Positions 1 to 10,174 are shown, counted from the stretch's first letter. The stretch: 64,000 bases of DNA from Teredinibacter franksiae (GCF_014218805.1 NZ_JACJUV010000001.1:1428001-1492000); one strand, 5' to 3'. Program-made: numbers and translations. The notes: generated by a model from the sequence alone, not told the origin.

Positions 1-1819
1 CGGTAAGCTTGCCATCAACAACTTTGCGGTGTGGGCTTTCCAAAAAGCCGTAACTGTTGGTGCGAGCATAAGTAGCCAACGAGTTAATCAAACCAATGTT
101 TGGTCCTTCAGGTGTCTCAATTGGGCACACGCGACCATAGTGTGTTGGATGAACATCTCGCACTTCAAAGCCTGCACGCTCACGGGTTAAACCCCCTGGG
201 CCAAGCGCAGATACACGGCGCTTATGCGTAACTTCAGAAAGTGGATTGTTCTGATCCATAAACTGCGACAACTGCGAAGAGCCGAAGAACTCCTTAACAG
301 CAGCCGCTACAGGCTTGGCGTTAATCAGATCCTGCGGCATCAAACCTTCACTTTCAGCCATTGATAAACGCTCTTTTACAGCGCGTTCAACACGAACAAG
401 CCCCACACGGAACTGATTCTCGGCCATTTCACCAACAGAACGCACACGCCGGTTACCCAAGTGGTCGATATCATCGACAGATCCTTGGCCGTTGCGGATA
501 TGGATAAGCGTTTTAAGCACATCAACGATATCTTCACGCGACAACGTTCCCTCACCGGTCTCGGAGTCGTGCCCAAGGCGGCGATTGAATTTCATGCGGC
601 CAACTGCAGACAAGTCGTAACGCTCTGAACTGAAAAACAAATTCTGGAAAAGCGCTTCAGCCGACTCTTTGGTAGGCGGCTCACCGGGACGCATCATTCG
701 GTATATTTCTACCAGCGCCTCTAGCTCTGTACGAGTTGGATCTGCACGCAACGTGTCAGAAACAAACGACCCGCAATCCAGCTCATTGGTGTATAGCGTT
801 TCGAACTCGCCAACATCGGCTTTCTGCAAACCTTCAATTACTTCTTCAGTAATTTCGGTGTTGCATTCAAACAGTACTTCACCGGTACCGGTGTCGATAA
901 TGTTTTTCGCCAAAGTTCGACCGAGCAAGTACTCGGCGGGAAGATTTAGCTCAGTAACGCCCGCTTTTTCCAGCACCCGAATATGACGGGCAGTAATCCG
1001 ACGCCCGTCTTCTATAAGAACCGTGCCATCGTCATCTTTAATTTCGAAAGTGGTAACGTCACCACGCAAACGAGACGGCACAAGCTCTAGCTTGACGCCA
1101 CCTTCAGTATCGAGCTTAAACTTGGACGTTTCGAAAAACATATCCAGCATTTCTTCTGCACTGTAGCCCATAGCACGCAGCAGAATAGTCGCAGGCAATT
1201 TACGGCGACGATCGATACGAACGTAAACCAAGTCTTTCGGGTCAAATTCGAAATCTAACCACGAACCGCGATATGGAATAATCCGAGCAGAGTAGAGTAG
1301 CTTACCGGAGGAGTGAGTCTTACCTTTGTCGTGCTCAAAGAATACGCCCGGTGAACGGTGTAACTGGGAAACGATAACCCTCTCGGTACCGTTAATAACA
1401 AAAGTACCGTTATCAGTCATCAATGGGATCTCTCCCATATAAACTTCTTGCTCTTTGATGTCCTTGATTGCCTTACTGGACGATTCGCGATCATAAATAA
1501 TCAAGCGGACTTTCACGCGCAAAGGCACAGCATAGGTAGCGCCACGCAATACGCACTCGCTAACGTCAAATACAGGCTTGCCCAAGGAGTAACTAACATA
1601 CTCAAGCGCAGCATTCCCTGAATAGCTAACGATAGGGAATACCGATTTAAAGGCGGCTTGCAGGCCGATATCCAGCCTTGCATTATCAAGCTTGTCAGCT
1701 TGGGTAAATTTTCTATAGGAATCTAACTGGATTGCCAGTAGGTACGGTACGTCCATCACGTCTGGCAGCTTGCCAAAATCCTTGCGGATACGTTTTTTCT
1801 CAGTATATGAGTAAGCCAT
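1..1819 (-). CDS. rpoB: RNA polymerase beta subunit, 5' part (gene runs off the left edge)
   Basis: Catalytic beta subunit of the core RNA polymerase. The frame is open from an ATG at 1819 to the window edge, giving about 606 residues of a protein normally near 1,350, so only the N-terminal half is here. It begins [16 protein letters not shown] and the cut end contains the rifampicin-pocket stretch ([35 protein letters not shown]) followed by [14 protein letters not shown]. All residues of that stretch that I could read are the usual sensitive-type ones. It is the last gene of the rplK-rplA-rplJ-rplL-rpoB block; rpoC would lie further left. I saw no frameshift. Confidence 0.98.
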   Translation of the reverse strand, partial: MAYSYTEKKRIRKDFGKLPDVMDVPYLLAIQLDSYRKFTQADKLDNARLDIGLQAAFKSVFPIVSYSGNAALEYVSYSLGKPVFDVSECVLRGATYAVPLRVKVRLIIYDRESSSKAIKDIKEQEVYMGEIPLMTDNGTFVINGTERVIVSQLHRSPGVFFEHDKGKTHSSGKLLYSARIIPYRGSWLDFEFDPKDLVYVRIDRRRKLPATILLRAMGYSAEEMLDMFFETSKFKLDTEGGVKLELVPSRLRGDVTTFEIKDDDGTVLIEDGRRITARHIRVLEKAGVTELNLPAEYLLGRTLAKNIIDTGTGEVLFECNTEITEEVIEGLQKADVGEFETLYTNELDCGSFVSDTLRADPTRTELEALVEIYRMMRPGEPPTKESAEALFQNLFFSSERYDLSAVGRMKFNRRLGHDSETGEGTLSREDIVDVLKTLIHIRNGQGSVDDIDHLGNRRVRSVGEMAENQFRVGLVRVERAVKERLSMAESEGLMPQDLINAKPVAAAVKEFFGSSQLSQFMDQNNPLSEVTHKRRVSALGPGGLTRERAGFEVRDVHPTHYGRVCPIETPEGPNIGLINSLATYARTNSYGFLESPHRKVVDGKLT

Positions 1820-2002
1820 TAGTGTTCCTCAGCTTGAGCACGGAGCTTGTTACAAAAGACTAAAAGGCCGGGTGAGCCTTTTCTTGACCGTGTTTTACAT
1901 CTTACGCGCAGGTTCACCGTCGCTGGCAAACACACGCTTCGATCTTACGCAGATCGCAAACGGGAAAAGGCCAGAGGGTAAAACCCACTGACCTTGTTTC
2001 CG

Positions 2003-2028
2003 AAGACCTTCTCATTAGGGAAGGTCTT
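2003..2028 (-). promoter_or_regulatory. rplL-rpoB intergenic hairpin (attenuator or processing site)
   Basis: A perfect 9-bp stem (AAGACCTTC / GAAGGTCTT) with an 8-nt loop lies 10 nt past the rplL stop codon. No T-run follows it, so it is not a classical terminator. In E. coli this gap holds an attenuator and an RNase III site that set the lower rpoB level relative to L7/L12; the same role is inferred here. The rest of the 219-nt gap up to rpoB shows nothing else clear. Confidence 0.55.
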
Positions 2029-2038
2029 GAAGCTTCGC

Positions 2039-2413
2039 TTACTTAAGCTCAACAGACGCGCCGGCTTCTTCCAGCTGTGTCTTAGCTTCGTCGGCATCGC
2101 CTTTAGACGCTGCTTCTTTAACGGTGCTAGGAGCGCCGTCAACCATAGCCTTGGCTTCTTTCAAGCCCAGACCAGTGATTGCACGAACAGCTTTAATCAC
2201 GTTAACTTTCTTCTCGCCAACGGCGGTCAGAACTACGTCAAACTCGGTTTGCTCTTCAGCAGCAGCAGCATCAGCAGCAGCGGGAGCAGCAACTGCAACA
2301 GCAGCAGCAGCCGATACGCCGAACTTTTCTTCCATAGCTTCTACAAGTTCAACTACGTCCATTACGGACATTTCAGCAATTGCGTTTAAGATATCTTCTT
2401 TAGAAAGAGCCAT
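2039..2413 (-). CDS. rplL: 50S ribosomal protein L7/L12
   Basis: Stalk protein of the large ribosomal subunit that recruits translational GTPases. It has 124 residues, the normal size. The N-terminal dimerisation domain (about 1-33, [20 protein letters not shown]) is followed by the alanine-rich flexible hinge (about 34-54) and the C-terminal factor-binding domain ([33 protein letters not shown]). The ATG at 2413 lies 61 nt downstream of rplJ, with which it is surely cotranscribed. L10 and L7/L12 form the stalk complex together. Confidence 0.98.
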   Translation of the reverse strand: MALSKEDILNAIAEMSVMDVVELVEAMEEKFGVSAAAAVAVAAPAAADAAAAEEQTEFDVVLTAVGEKKVNVIKAVRAITGLGLKEAKAMVDGAPSTVKEAASKGDADEAKTQLEEAGASVELK

Positions 2414-2474
2414 TACTCTATCTCCAATATTAAGTCGTTAATTAACAGATTTAGCACACCCAGAACATCTGGAA

Positions 2475-3005
2475 TTATGCTGCATCCTGCTTTTGGTCGC
2501 GGACGGCCGCAACAACGCGTGTTACTTTGGTAGGTACTTCGTTGAAAGTACGAACCAGCTTGGTGACTGGTGCGATCATTACGCTTGCCAATTGACCCAG
2601 CGCCTGCTCCAAAGTTGGGAGCTTAGCGAGAGTATCAATTTGGCCTGCTTCGAGTAACTTGCCGCCTACCGACAGAGCCTTCACTTCAAAGGCATCTTGC
2701 TGTTTTGCAAAATCCTTGAAAAGTCGGGCAGCTGCACCTGGGTCTTCCATAGAAAAACCAAACAGGCTGGGGCCAACAAGTGCATCGCTGACACACTCAA
2801 AATCGGTTCCCTGCACAGCACGTTTCGCAAGAGTGTTACGTACAACCCGAAGGTCAACGTTGTTCTCACGAGCCAGCTTACGCAGAGCATCCATATCGCC
2901 AACTGCCACACCGCGTGCGTCGGCGACCACCAGAGATAACGCGTTAGTTGCCGTCTCGTTAACGTCAGCGACAATCGCTTTCTTGTCTTCGAGTCCAATA
3001 GCCAC
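2475..3005 (-). CDS. rplJ: 50S ribosomal protein L10
   Basis: L10 anchors the L7/L12 dimers to 23S rRNA. It has 176 residues and starts [15 protein letters not shown]. The start is GTG at 3005, chosen because AGGAGA sits 8 nt upstream and the N-terminus matches the family exactly. The N-terminal rRNA-binding part carries [13 protein letters not shown], and the C-terminal helix that binds L7/L12 ends at DQKQDAA. In enterobacteria the L10-L7/L12 complex represses this operon by binding the rplJ leader; the long leader here (3006-3280) is consistent with that. Confidence 0.98.
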   Translation of the reverse strand: MAIGLEDKKAIVADVNETATNALSLVVADARGVAVGDMDALRKLARENNVDLRVVRNTLAKRAVQGTDFECVSDALVGPSLFGFSMEDPGAAARLFKDFAKQQDAFEVKALSVGGKLLEAGQIDTLAKLPTLEQALGQLASVMIAPVTKLVRTFNEVPTKVTRVVAAVRDQKQDAA

Positions 3006-3280
3006 TAATAAAATCTCCTGGATCTGAGTTTAAGAAACTGCCCAGCTTTCGATAATTTGAGAGCTGGATCAATTTCCGGTTTTCGGTGATCACATTCAAA
3101 TGCAAAAAATCTGAATTGGGACACACCGTCTGCGTAGGCAGTTATCTTACGATGTCAATTAAGTAGCAATAGCAAAAAAAAAGACCATTACCACACCTAC
3201 GGTCTTTGACAGCCCGGCCAAACTTTCTAACAAAAAAAGTCAAGCCAGACCCCAAAGTTCTGGTTTATCAATCAGCCGAA
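3006..3280 (-). promoter_or_regulatory. rplA-rplJ intergenic region: probable L10 leader
   Basis: This 275-nt gap between rplA and rplJ has the position and length of the L10 (rplJ) mRNA leader, the RNA element bound by L10-L7/L12 for autogenous control. I did not fold it or match it to the covariance model, so the assignment rests on synteny. It also contains an intrinsic terminator near its upstream end (3174-3207), meaning rplJL-rpoBC is probably partly served by its own promoter between that terminator and the leader. Confidence 0.5.
3174..3207 (-). terminator. Intrinsic terminator after rplA
   Basis: On the minus strand AAAGACC and GGTCTTT form a 7-bp stem with a 14-nt loop, followed directly by an uninterrupted run of T. 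It lies about 75 nt past the rplA stop, so it should end or attenuate rplK-rplA transcripts before rplJ. Confidence 0.75.
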
Positions 3281-3976
3281 TTAAACTTCTAGGCTAGATT
3301 GATCAATAGCTAAACCTGGGCCCATAGTCGTGCTCAAAGTTATCTTTTTAAGGTAGACACCTTTGGCTGCAGCCGGCTTAGCTTTCTTCAAATCATTAAT
3401 CAGTGTTTCGAGGTTCTCTTTAAGTGCATTAGCATCAAAAGAAACCTTACCGATACCCCCGTGAATTATGCCGCCTTTATCTGCACGGAAGCGCACCTGA
3501 CCCGCTTTGGCTTTCTTAACAGCGCCAGCTACGTCTGGAGTTACCGTTCCGGTTTTAGGGTTTGGCATCAAACCGCGAGGGCCTAACACTTGACCAAGGG
3601 TACCTACAACACGCATAGCAGCAGGGTCAGCTACCACAACATCGAAATCCATCATGCCGCCCTTAATTTGCTCGGCAAGATCTTCCATGCCCACAAGCTC
3701 TGCGCCTGCTTCTTTCGCTGCTTCAGCAGCGGCGCCTTGGCTAAATACCGCAACACGTACATCTTTACCAGTGCCATGAGGAAGACTGGTTGCACCACGT
3801 ACGGACTGATCGGATTTACGTGGGTCGATACCCAGGTTAATCGCGACATCTATAGTTTCAGGGAATTTTGCAGTTCCAAACTCTTTCATCAATGCCACAG
3901 CATCTTCTATACCGTACAGCTTGGTGAAATCAATTTTCTCAGCAATTACTTTTTGCTTTTTACTCAGCTTCGCCAT
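3281..3976 (-). CDS. rplA: 50S ribosomal protein L1
   Basis: L1 protuberance protein of the large subunit and translational repressor of its own rplKA mRNA. The open frame extends upstream to 4009, but the family start [14 protein letters not shown] is the ATG at 3976, giving 231 residues as usual. The upstream extension would overlap rplK and looks unrelated. Landmarks are [20 protein letters not shown] and [15 protein letters not shown], the classical L1 signature. The start codon is separated from the rplK stop by a single base, so the two genes are translationally coupled. Confidence 0.97.
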   Translation of the reverse strand: MAKLSKKQKVIAEKIDFTKLYGIEDAVALMKEFGTAKFPETIDVAINLGIDPRKSDQSVRGATSLPHGTGKDVRVAVFSQGAAAEAAKEAGAELVGMEDLAEQIKGGMMDFDVVVADPAAMRVVGTLGQVLGPRGLMPNPKTGTVTPDVAGAVKKAKAGQVRFRADKGGIIHGGIGKVSFDANALKENLETLINDLKKAKPAAAKGVYLKKITLSTTMGPGLAIDQSSLEV

Positions 3977-3977
3977 G

Positions 3978-4409
3978 TTACACACCCTCCACATCAAGAC
4001 CCATCGCACGGGCGGAGCCAGCGATAGTACGAACAGCTGCGTCCATATCGGCGGCGGTTAAATCAGCGGCCTTAGCGGTTGCAATTTCTTCTAGTTGAGC
4101 GCGGTTAACCTTGCCAACTTTCTCGGTGTTCGGGCGACCTGAACCACTCTTAATACCAGCAGCCTTCTTAAGCATGTAAGACGCGGGTGGTGTTTTCATG
4201 GTAAAGGTGAAGCTGCGGTCGCTGTATACAGAAATCACAACAGGAACCGGTGCGCCGGGCTCTTGACTCTGGGTCTGAGCATTAAACGCCTTACAGAATT
4301 CCATAATATTCACACCGTGCTGACCCAAAGCTGGACCAACGGGTGGACTTGGGTTGGCCTGACCGGCCTTTACTTGTAGCTTAATATAAGCTTCAATTTT
4401 CTTTGCCAT
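3978..4409 (-). CDS. rplK: 50S ribosomal protein L11
   Basis: L11 forms the GTPase-associated centre with 23S rRNA helices 43/44 and is needed for stringent-response sensing by RelA. It has 143 residues, normal length. The N-terminus [20 protein letters not shown] and the proline-rich [19 protein letters not shown] are diagnostic. The C-terminal RNA-binding domain ends [13 protein letters not shown] lies just upstream of the ATG at 4409. It heads the rplKA pair; 235 nt separate it from nusG. Confidence 0.98.
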   Translation of the reverse strand: MAKKIEAYIKLQVKAGQANPSPPVGPALGQHGVNIMEFCKAFNAQTQSQEPGAPVPVVISVYSDRSFTFTMKTPPASYMLKKAAGIKSGSGRPNTEKVGKVNRAQLEEIATAKAADLTAADMDAAVRTIAGSARAMGLDVEGV

Positions 4410-4644
4410 ACTGAGTACTCCCGGTTATGGGTATAGCGCCTCCAAACAGTGGCACACTGCTCTTCTCTGGCTCCCCTGCTTCCGTTAAGCGAACAACGCT
4501 TTCCGAAAGACGCGAAAAACTCTCCCCCACCGCGGCAGAAGAGAGCAGTTAAACTATCAGCCAATTAACTTTGGCTTTTATCCAAACCTTACCTGCGCAC
4601 AGGCTCACCGAGCGCAAACAAACTAAATACTATGCCTTTAAATA

Positions 4645-5178
4645 CTATGCTTTCTCTACTTGGCCAAACTCTAATTCCACAGGAGTGGAACGACCAAATA
4701 TCAGAACAGCTACCTGTAAACGGCTCTTTTCGTAATTCACTTCTTCAACAACCCCATTAAAGTCATTGAATGGCCCATCAACAACGCGAACCATTTCTCC
4801 AGGCTCAAACAATGTCTTGGGCTTGGGCTTATCGGCGGAATCATCGACACGCTGAAGAATTAAATCAGCCTCTTTATCCGTGATAGGAGCAGGCTTATCC
4901 GCCTTACCACCAATAAACCCCATAACTCGCGGTGTTTCCTTGACCAAATGCCAAGCTTCGTCGTTTAGCTCCATTTGAACCAGAACATATCCCGGAAAAA
5001 ATTTACGCTCAGACTTTCTCTTTTGGCCGCCGCGCATTTCGACAACCTCTTCAGTGGGCACAAGCACATCACCAAAGCTATCCTGCATGTCCTGCAACTC
5101 AATACGCTCTTTTAGCGCAGACGCAACCTTTTTCTCGTAACCAGAATAGGCGTGAACGACATACCAACGCTTAGGCAT
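4645..5178 (-). CDS. nusG: Transcription termination/antitermination factor NusG
   Basis: Processivity factor that binds the RNA polymerase clamp and links it to Rho or to ribosomal protein S10. It has 177 residues. The N-terminal NGN domain starts [19 protein letters not shown], and the C-terminal KOW domain is [19 protein letters not shown] and onwards. It follows secE by 12 nt on the same strand, the standard secE-nusG arrangement. Confidence 0.98.
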   Translation of the reverse strand: MPKRWYVVHAYSGYEKKVASALKERIELQDMQDSFGDVLVPTEEVVEMRGGQKRKSERKFFPGYVLVQMELNDEAWHLVKETPRVMGFIGGKADKPAPITDKEADLILQRVDDSADKPKPKTLFEPGEMVRVVDGPFNDFNGVVEEVNYEKSRLQVAVLIFGRSTPVELEFGQVEKA

Positions 5179-5190
5179 ACAAAACGACCC

Positions 5191-5565
5191 CTATCCAATA
5201 ATCAATGAAGCAACATAACCGAGCCCAGCATCCAGGCCCCATAAAATAACAGCGGTTACTACAACCACGGCCGACACAATCAGAGTCGTCTGAGTTGTTT
5301 CTTGGCGCGAAGGCCAAACCACCTTGCGAACCTCCACCTGGGCGGCTCTAAGCAAAGCCCAAAAGGCGTTACCCCGGGCAGTATTAACAGCAACAAATGC
5401 AGCAAGCGCACCAATGACCAGCAGCGCAAGCACTCGATACAACAATGCAAAATCGCTAGCGTAATAAGAGTTAGCAATAGCGCCTCCCAAAACAAGGACG
5501 ACAACAACCAACCACTTTAAAGGGTCTAGCTTGAATTCAGCCTCTTCAACTTTAGCTGTGCTCAT
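5191..5565 (-). CDS. secE: Preprotein translocase subunit SecE
   Basis: Small membrane subunit of the SecYEG channel. It has 124 residues with three predicted membrane segments (about 18-37, 40-60 and 95-117), as in the enterobacterial three-TM form. The conserved essential region is VEVRKVVWPSRQETTQTT. It precedes nusG and follows the tRNA-Trp gene. Confidence 0.96.
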   Translation of the reverse strand: MSTAKVEEAEFKLDPLKWLVVVVLVLGGAIANSYYASDFALLYRVLALLVIGALAAFVAVNTARGNAFWALLRAAQVEVRKVVWPSRQETTQTTLIVSAVVVVTAVILWGLDAGLGYVASLIIG

Positions 5566-5646
5566 AGAATTCTCAACTTACTGTTCGCTGCCGATCTACC
5601 TCGACACCCAGCCCGACTGCGCAACCCGTGCGAGCGGCGTGATTAA

Positions 5647-5722
5647 TGGCAGGCCAGGAGGGACTTGAACCCCCAACTTTCGGTTTTGGAGACCGACGCT
5701 CTACCAATTGAACTACTGGCCT
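5647..5722 (-). tRNA. trpT: tRNA-Trp (anticodon CCA)
   Basis: A 76-nt cloverleaf can be drawn: acceptor arm AGGCCAG/CTGGCCT, T-loop TTCAAGTCC, anticodon loop CTCCAAA, and an encoded 3' CCA at 5647-5649. It lies directly upstream of secE, as in Pseudomonas. It is next to tRNA-Thr with no tuf gene between them. Confidence 0.97.
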
Positions 5723-5805
5723 GTATTTCTTCTCCCGATACGCAAAAAGGCTGGCAACACCAACCTTCAACTAAACAGCGCAAAACAGCACTGCGTATCG
5801 TATTG

Positions 5806-5881
5806 TGGAGCTCATGACCGGAATTGAACCGGTGACCTCACCCTTACCAAGGGTGTGCTCTACCATCTGAGCTACATGAGC
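5806..5881 (-). tRNA. thrT: tRNA-Thr (anticodon GGT)
   Basis: 76 nt with encoded CCA. The acceptor arm GCTCATG pairs with CATGAGC; the anticodon loop TTGGTAA reads GGT in a CACCC/GGGTG stem. It matches the thrT position of the thrU-tyrU-glyT-thrT-tufB cluster of E. coli. Confidence 0.97.
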
Positions 5882-5920
5882 TTAAACTCGCAGCCTACCA
5901 CTCTCAGAGGGTAATGCTTA

Positions 5921-5994
<74 letters not shown>

Positions 5995-6203
5995 TTAACT
6001 TCCAATATTAATTGGAGCTTAAGAACCACCCCAGCACAGCCACCTTGGCCGGCGAGGCCGGATTATTGCGGATTAACCGCTCACCTTCGGATAGCCAAAC
6101 GCTATCCTATTCCAGCAAGAAGCCGAACAAGGCTTTAGCCTTTGCCTTGCTTAGCGCAACCCATTTCGGCTTCACTAAAACGACTTACTATACCTTCCAA
6201 CAA

Positions 6204-6287
6204 TGGTGCAGGGGGGTGGATTCGAACCACCGAAGCTTGCGCGTCAGATTTACAGTCTGATCCCTTTGGCCACTCGGGAACCCCTGC
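6204..6287 (-). tRNA. tyrU: tRNA-Tyr (anticodon GTA)
   Basis: 84 nt with the long variable arm expected for tRNA-Tyr. The acceptor arm is GCAGGGG/CCCCTGC, the anticodon loop CTGTAAA reads GTA, and CCA is encoded. The 209-nt gap to tRNA-Gly holds no gene that I can see. Confidence 0.97.
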
Positions 6288-6314
6288 GGATTTTTCACTC
6301 TCGTAAGAGAAATA

Positions 6315-6390
6315 TGGAGCTGGCGAGAGGAGTTGAACCCCCGACCGGCTGATTACAAGTCAGCTGCTCTACCAACTGAGCTACACCAGC
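6315..6390 (-). tRNA. thrU: tRNA-Thr (anticodon TGT)
   Basis: 76 nt with encoded CCA. The acceptor arm is GCTGGTG/CGCCAGC with one G-T pair and the anticodon loop CTTGTAA reads TGT. It is the first tRNA of the cluster in the direction of transcription. Confidence 0.97.
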
Positions 6391-6446
6391 TCTATCCCAG
6401 TTTCTGAAACCATTTACAATGGCTCCCTTAACGTGGAGGCGGGATT

Positions 6447-7175
6447 CTAGTGAATGTTGTCCTGCGAAGCAACATCTAAACAGAAATTTTGTCGTCTCTC
6501 GAGGTCATTTATACCCTCCATGACTCTCGCCCAAGCAAAACTGCTCATCTTTCCACCTTCTCCCTGTGCAAGCATTGTCCAAATCTCCCAATAAGTACGC
6601 TCGATAATATTCGTTTCCGGCTGTAAGCCAATCGCTTCCATCGCACGCATATGCTCTTTAGAGAGATCTTCACGACTAAACATGCCTAATGAGATCCCAT
6701 TCTCAAGCTCACCCTTGGGAATAATGTAACTATCCACTTTTTTGGCCTGCAGCTCAGATAATTTCCGAAGAGCCGATTTACGCGAGTCAGCAGGCGGAAG
6801 ATAAATTTGGTATCGCGTGCCGGCCGGCAATTCCAGCTCTTTTATTTCGCTATCGACATCCATAGCCGCCAACCGCTCAACAAAATCAGCCGCAAGCTCA
6901 GCGTCCCCGAAGGGACCAACCATCTCACAAAGGGGCACCCCATCTTTCGTTGGCACCTGAACCAGAAGCGCCTTCGCTCCTTTCACCGGCTCACGCACCA
7001 TTGCTTGCCCGGCAGATAACCCGCTCTCCGACAAAAGCTCGAGCTGCTCCACATGCTTATAGGCAAAAGGTGCAGGCCGACCACTCACCACGGCCTCAGC
7101 CCCACCCTTAAACACCACCCCCCAGGCCAGGGCGACTAAATTGAGAAACAACAAACTGAGAAAGATCCAACGCAT
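6447..7175 (-). CDS. SPOR-domain-like inner-membrane protein
   Basis: A 242-residue protein with one N-terminal membrane anchor (MRWIFLSLLFLNLVALAWGVVF). The C-terminal part (about 85-195) resembles a SPOR fold: repeated beta-alpha-beta elements with LCEMVGPFGDAELAADF and YIIPKGELENGISLGMFS. SPOR domains bind denuded peptidoglycan at division septa; that role here is inferred from family. The ATG at 7175 was chosen over a GTG four codons upstream because GGAAG lies 7 to 11 nt before the ATG but touches the GTG. Position between coaX and the tRNA cluster matches Pseudomonas, where a similar hypothetical gene occurs. Confidence 0.7.
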   Translation of the reverse strand: MRWIFLSLLFLNLVALAWGVVFKGGAEAVVSGRPAPFAYKHVEQLELLSESGLSAGQAMVREPVKGAKALLVQVPTKDGVPLCEMVGPFGDAELAADFVERLAAMDVDSEIKELELPAGTRYQIYLPPADSRKSALRKLSELQAKKVDSYIIPKGELENGISLGMFSREDLSKEHMRAMEAIGLQPETNIIERTYWEIWTMLAQGEGGKMSSFAWARVMEGINDLERRQNFCLDVASQDNIH

Positions 7176-7245
7176 TTGAGATAGCACTTCCGGTAATAGT
7201 TATTAGATAACACGTTAGGCTCACCACACAACAGCACAACGAAGG

Positions 7246-7977
7246 TCAGCAAGACAGTAGCAGCCCCTCAAAAACAAGATCGGGCCGGCACTTTACATCA
7301 GCAGGCAACCACTGTCGGAACAAGTTCGCATCGCCACCAGCCAAATAGATTGTAGCACCGACGCCATCCCGCTCCCTCGAGGCACGAAGTACGACCTCGC
7401 GCATCAAACCTTTATAGCTGGCCGCCACGCCCTGCTCAACACAGGACAAAGTATCGCAACCTGGCAGCCATGTCTGCGGCAGAGTTAACGACTCAACACG
7501 GACTGCACTGGTATTAACAAATAAGCTGCGAGTAAGTGTTCGCTGCCCGGGTACAATTAAGCCCCCCTCATGCAAGCCGCCAACTCCAACAAAATCGACG
7601 GTTATTGCCGTGCCAGCGTCAATGACGACCAAAGCGCTATTGCAATCCACATACGCAGCCAGCATGGCAAGCCAACGATCAACCCCAAGGGCGGAAAGGT
7701 CTTGGTACCCCGCGATTAGCCCGCAACGCTCTTTGATTACCCGCGCAAATACCGGAGGCAAACCAAAATAAAAACGACTCCGCTCATCGAGATAGCGCTC
7801 AAACTCCACCCCCTTTACCGAAGACACCAAAATTTCCGTAACGCCGCGCTCTACCCAGGCAGGAAAAAGACTTTCTAGTTCCGCATACTCACAGGCACCC
7901 GCCTCTAGAACCGAATGCGTTACCGCCCTAAGCTGCCACTTCAACCGGCTATTACCGGCATCCAATATGAGTTTCAC
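7246..7977 (-). CDS. coaX: Type III pantothenate kinase
   Basis: Phosphorylates pantothenate in the first step of coenzyme A synthesis. It has 243 residues of the ASKHA fold: phosphate-1 motif LILDAGNSRLKWQ at the N-terminus, LGVDRWLAMLAAY in the middle, and phosphate-2 motif VIDAGTAITVDFV. This type is not inhibited by CoA and needs a monovalent cation (family knowledge). Its ATG overlaps the birA stop codon by four bases (7974-7977), so the two are translationally coupled, a common pairing. Confidence 0.95.
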   Translation of the reverse strand: MKLILDAGNSRLKWQLRAVTHSVLEAGACEYAELESLFPAWVERGVTEILVSSVKGVEFERYLDERSRFYFGLPPVFARVIKERCGLIAGYQDLSALGVDRWLAMLAAYVDCNSALVVIDAGTAITVDFVGVGGLHEGGLIVPGQRTLTRSLFVNTSAVRVESLTLPQTWLPGCDTLSCVEQGVAASYKGLMREVVLRASRERDGVGATIYLAGGDANLFRQWLPADVKCRPDLVFEGLLLSC

Positions 7978-8999
7978 AGCTCACCTACCTGATCACACGC
8001 AGAGACAGCCCTCAAACTAAGCTCTCCCCCCAAGAATACCTTCTCCTCGCCATCCACCATCAACCTCAAGCCGCCGGCATGCGTTACACCCATCACCACC
8101 CCCTCGATCGATTTAGAGGGCGTATGCAGGCTCACCCTGCGCCCTCCATGGGCGTTCAACCTCTCCCACTCAAGCCGATAAGGCTCAAAACCACTACCCT
8201 CAAACGCAGACAACATCGAGATTAACTCATTCAATATTGCAGCAATAATAATGTTGCGATCCAAATATTCAGGCTCCGACTGCGCCCGAACGTTTTCCAG
8301 CGACGCCAGATCTGCCCAGGGCTGATCAATATGCGCTGCCATTACACTGGGCATTTTTACATTCAAGCCAACACCCGTGACAACAGAGCAATCGCCACTA
8401 GCATCACCGGTCAGCTCTAGCAAAATACCACCCAGCTTTTTTTCCTCTACCAATAAGTCATTGGGCCACTTTAATTGCACGCCGAGAAAACCCAAGCCCT
8501 CGAGCGCACGACTCACAGCAACCCCCACCGCAAGACTTAACCCCTCCAGCGCGGCAACACCTTGAGAGAAACTCCAACCCACAGAAAGATAAATATTGGC
8601 CCCAAACGGGCTTACCCAAGTACGCCCGCGGCGCCCCCTTCCTGCTTTTTGCCTTTCAGCAACACACACCAATCCATGTCCTGTCGCCATAGAAGTACGC
8701 TCTAAAACGAACTTATTGGTAGAGTCCACCTCGGGCAATATGTCCAACCCCACCAACCGAGATGACACATCGGGCTGTAAATGAGCACTTATTTTGCGCG
8801 CTTCAAGCAGCGATAGACCTCCGGGGATAACGTACCCCTTCCCCCTCTGGCTTACTACCCCAACACCCAACTCCTGCAACTGCTGCAATTGCTTCCAAAC
8901 GGCGGCACGACTCACGCCAGCAACCTCGCCCAGCACCTCACCGGAATGAAACTCACCATCCGAAAGACGATGAAGAAGAGAATAAAGCTTAGAATTCAT
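7974..8999 (-). CDS. birA: Bifunctional biotin-protein ligase / biotin operon repressor BirA
   Basis: Activates biotin to biotinyl-AMP, attaches it to carboxyl-carrier protein, and represses biotin genes when substrate is scarce. It has 341 residues. A winged helix-turn-helix lies at about 1-60 (SGEVLGEVAGVSRAAVWKQL), so the repressor type is present, not the ligase-only type. The ligase domain carries the biotinyl-AMP loop GRGRRGRTW and the KWPNDLL motif, and an SH3-like C-terminal domain follows from about 275. It lies 11 nt downstream of alr and overlaps coaX. Confidence 0.95.
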   Translation of the reverse strand: MNSKLYSLLHRLSDGEFHSGEVLGEVAGVSRAAVWKQLQQLQELGVGVVSQRGKGYVIPGGLSLLEARKISAHLQPDVSSRLVGLDILPEVDSTNKFVLERTSMATGHGLVCVAERQKAGRGRRGRTWVSPFGANIYLSVGWSFSQGVAALEGLSLAVGVAVSRALEGLGFLGVQLKWPNDLLVEEKKLGGILLELTGDASGDCSVVTGVGLNVKMPSVMAAHIDQPWADLASLENVRAQSEPEYLDRNIIIAAILNELISMLSAFEGSGFEPYRLEWERLNAHGGRRVSLHTPSKSIEGVVMGVTHAGGLRLMVDGEEKVFLGGELSLRAVSACDQVGEL

Positions 9000-9010
9000 G
9001 TCAGCACAAC

Positions 9011-10174
9011 CTAAGTTAGGTAGTTACGCTGATAGCGGGCGCCCAGCGAAGTAAGTATTTCGTAACTAGATGTTCCCGCCCAAGTAGCGACCTCATCCAA
9101 CAAAATATGCCCGCCAATGACCTCTAGGCGTGCACCCACCTGCACAACACCTTCGGGCACAAAGGTAACATCCACAACAAATGAATCCATCGATATTCGA
9201 CCAACAACCGGCACCCGCCAACCATCGCCTGGAGACACCGGAGAGGGCACCCAACACTCACCTCGCCCCGAAAGTGAGCGCATAAGCCCATCGGCGTAAC
9301 CACCCGCGATAACAGCTACCCTCGCAGGCGAGTCGAATTGATAGCTTGCACCATAACCAACGAAAGCCCCAGACGGTAGATTCTTCAGTTGAAGAATCGG
9401 CAGGTGCAGATTAACGACTTGGAGGACCTGATTATCAAAAGCTGGCTGCGGATTTCCTCCGTATAAAGCTATACCTGGACGCACCGCATCAAAGTGGTAA
9501 TCTTCACCCAAAAAAATTCCTGCTGAATTGGCAAGGCTGGCCCGCACGGATGGCAGTATTTCCCTGAAGCGTCGTAACGCCTCCTTAAATTCCCGCAGCT
9601 GCGAGTGGTTATGCCTATGCTCTGGCTCATCGGCACAGGCAAGATGACTCATAATCATAAGCACTCCCGACTGCTCTAACGCCAAAGGCTGCGCCAGCAC
9701 TGCCTCAAGCTCTACCGACTCAAGACCAAGCCGCCCCATACCCGTATCAAGCTTCATTACCGAGGGCACAGACCCAGGGCGCATACCCGCCTTCTTAAGC
9801 GCCTCACTCCAACGGCTAATCATTTCGGCGCTAATCAATACAGGTATCAGGCGATGTCTAATAAAATCCATCTCATCCCCTGGCGCACAACCTGCCAAGG
9901 CGTATATGCGACTCTCCGAAACCCTAACCCCTAGGGTATCTTCCAGCCCAACTAAAACAGACCGAACGGCTAAAGCTTCAGATAGCCTCGACACATAAAA
10001 GCTGCGGCACCCAGCTTTCAACAACGCCCCAACAACCGGCTCCATACCCACGCCGTAGGCATCAGCCTTAACAACCGCACCGCAGTCAACACCGCTAGAC
10101 AACTTGGCTTTTAGCAACAACCAATTGTGGGCGATGGATTTTAAATTAATAGTCAGGTCTGCAGAAAGCGTCAT
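9011..10174 (-). CDS. alr: Alanine racemase
   Basis: PLP enzyme that makes D-alanine for peptidoglycan. It has 387 residues. The PLP lysine is K36 in AVVKADAYGVG; the substrate loop KLDTGMGRLGL and the C-terminal catalytic tyrosine region GYGASYQF are present. It is the first gene of an alr-birA-coaX-SPOR run on the minus strand. The 208 nt between it and yebC contain no gene. Confidence 0.95.
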   Translation of the reverse strand: MTLSADLTINLKSIAHNWLLLKAKLSSGVDCGAVVKADAYGVGMEPVVGALLKAGCRSFYVSRLSEALAVRSVLVGLEDTLGVRVSESRIYALAGCAPGDEMDFIRHRLIPVLISAEMISRWSEALKKAGMRPGSVPSVMKLDTGMGRLGLESVELEAVLAQPLALEQSGVLMIMSHLACADEPEHRHNHSQLREFKEALRRFREILPSVRASLANSAGIFLGEDYHFDAVRPGIALYGGNPQPAFDNQVLQVVNLHLPILQLKNLPSGAFVGYGASYQFDSPARVAVIAGGYADGLMRSLSGRGECWVPSPVSPGDGWRVPVVGRISMDSFVVDVTFVPEGVVQVGARLEVIGGHILLDEVATWAGTSSYEILTSLGARYQRNYLT

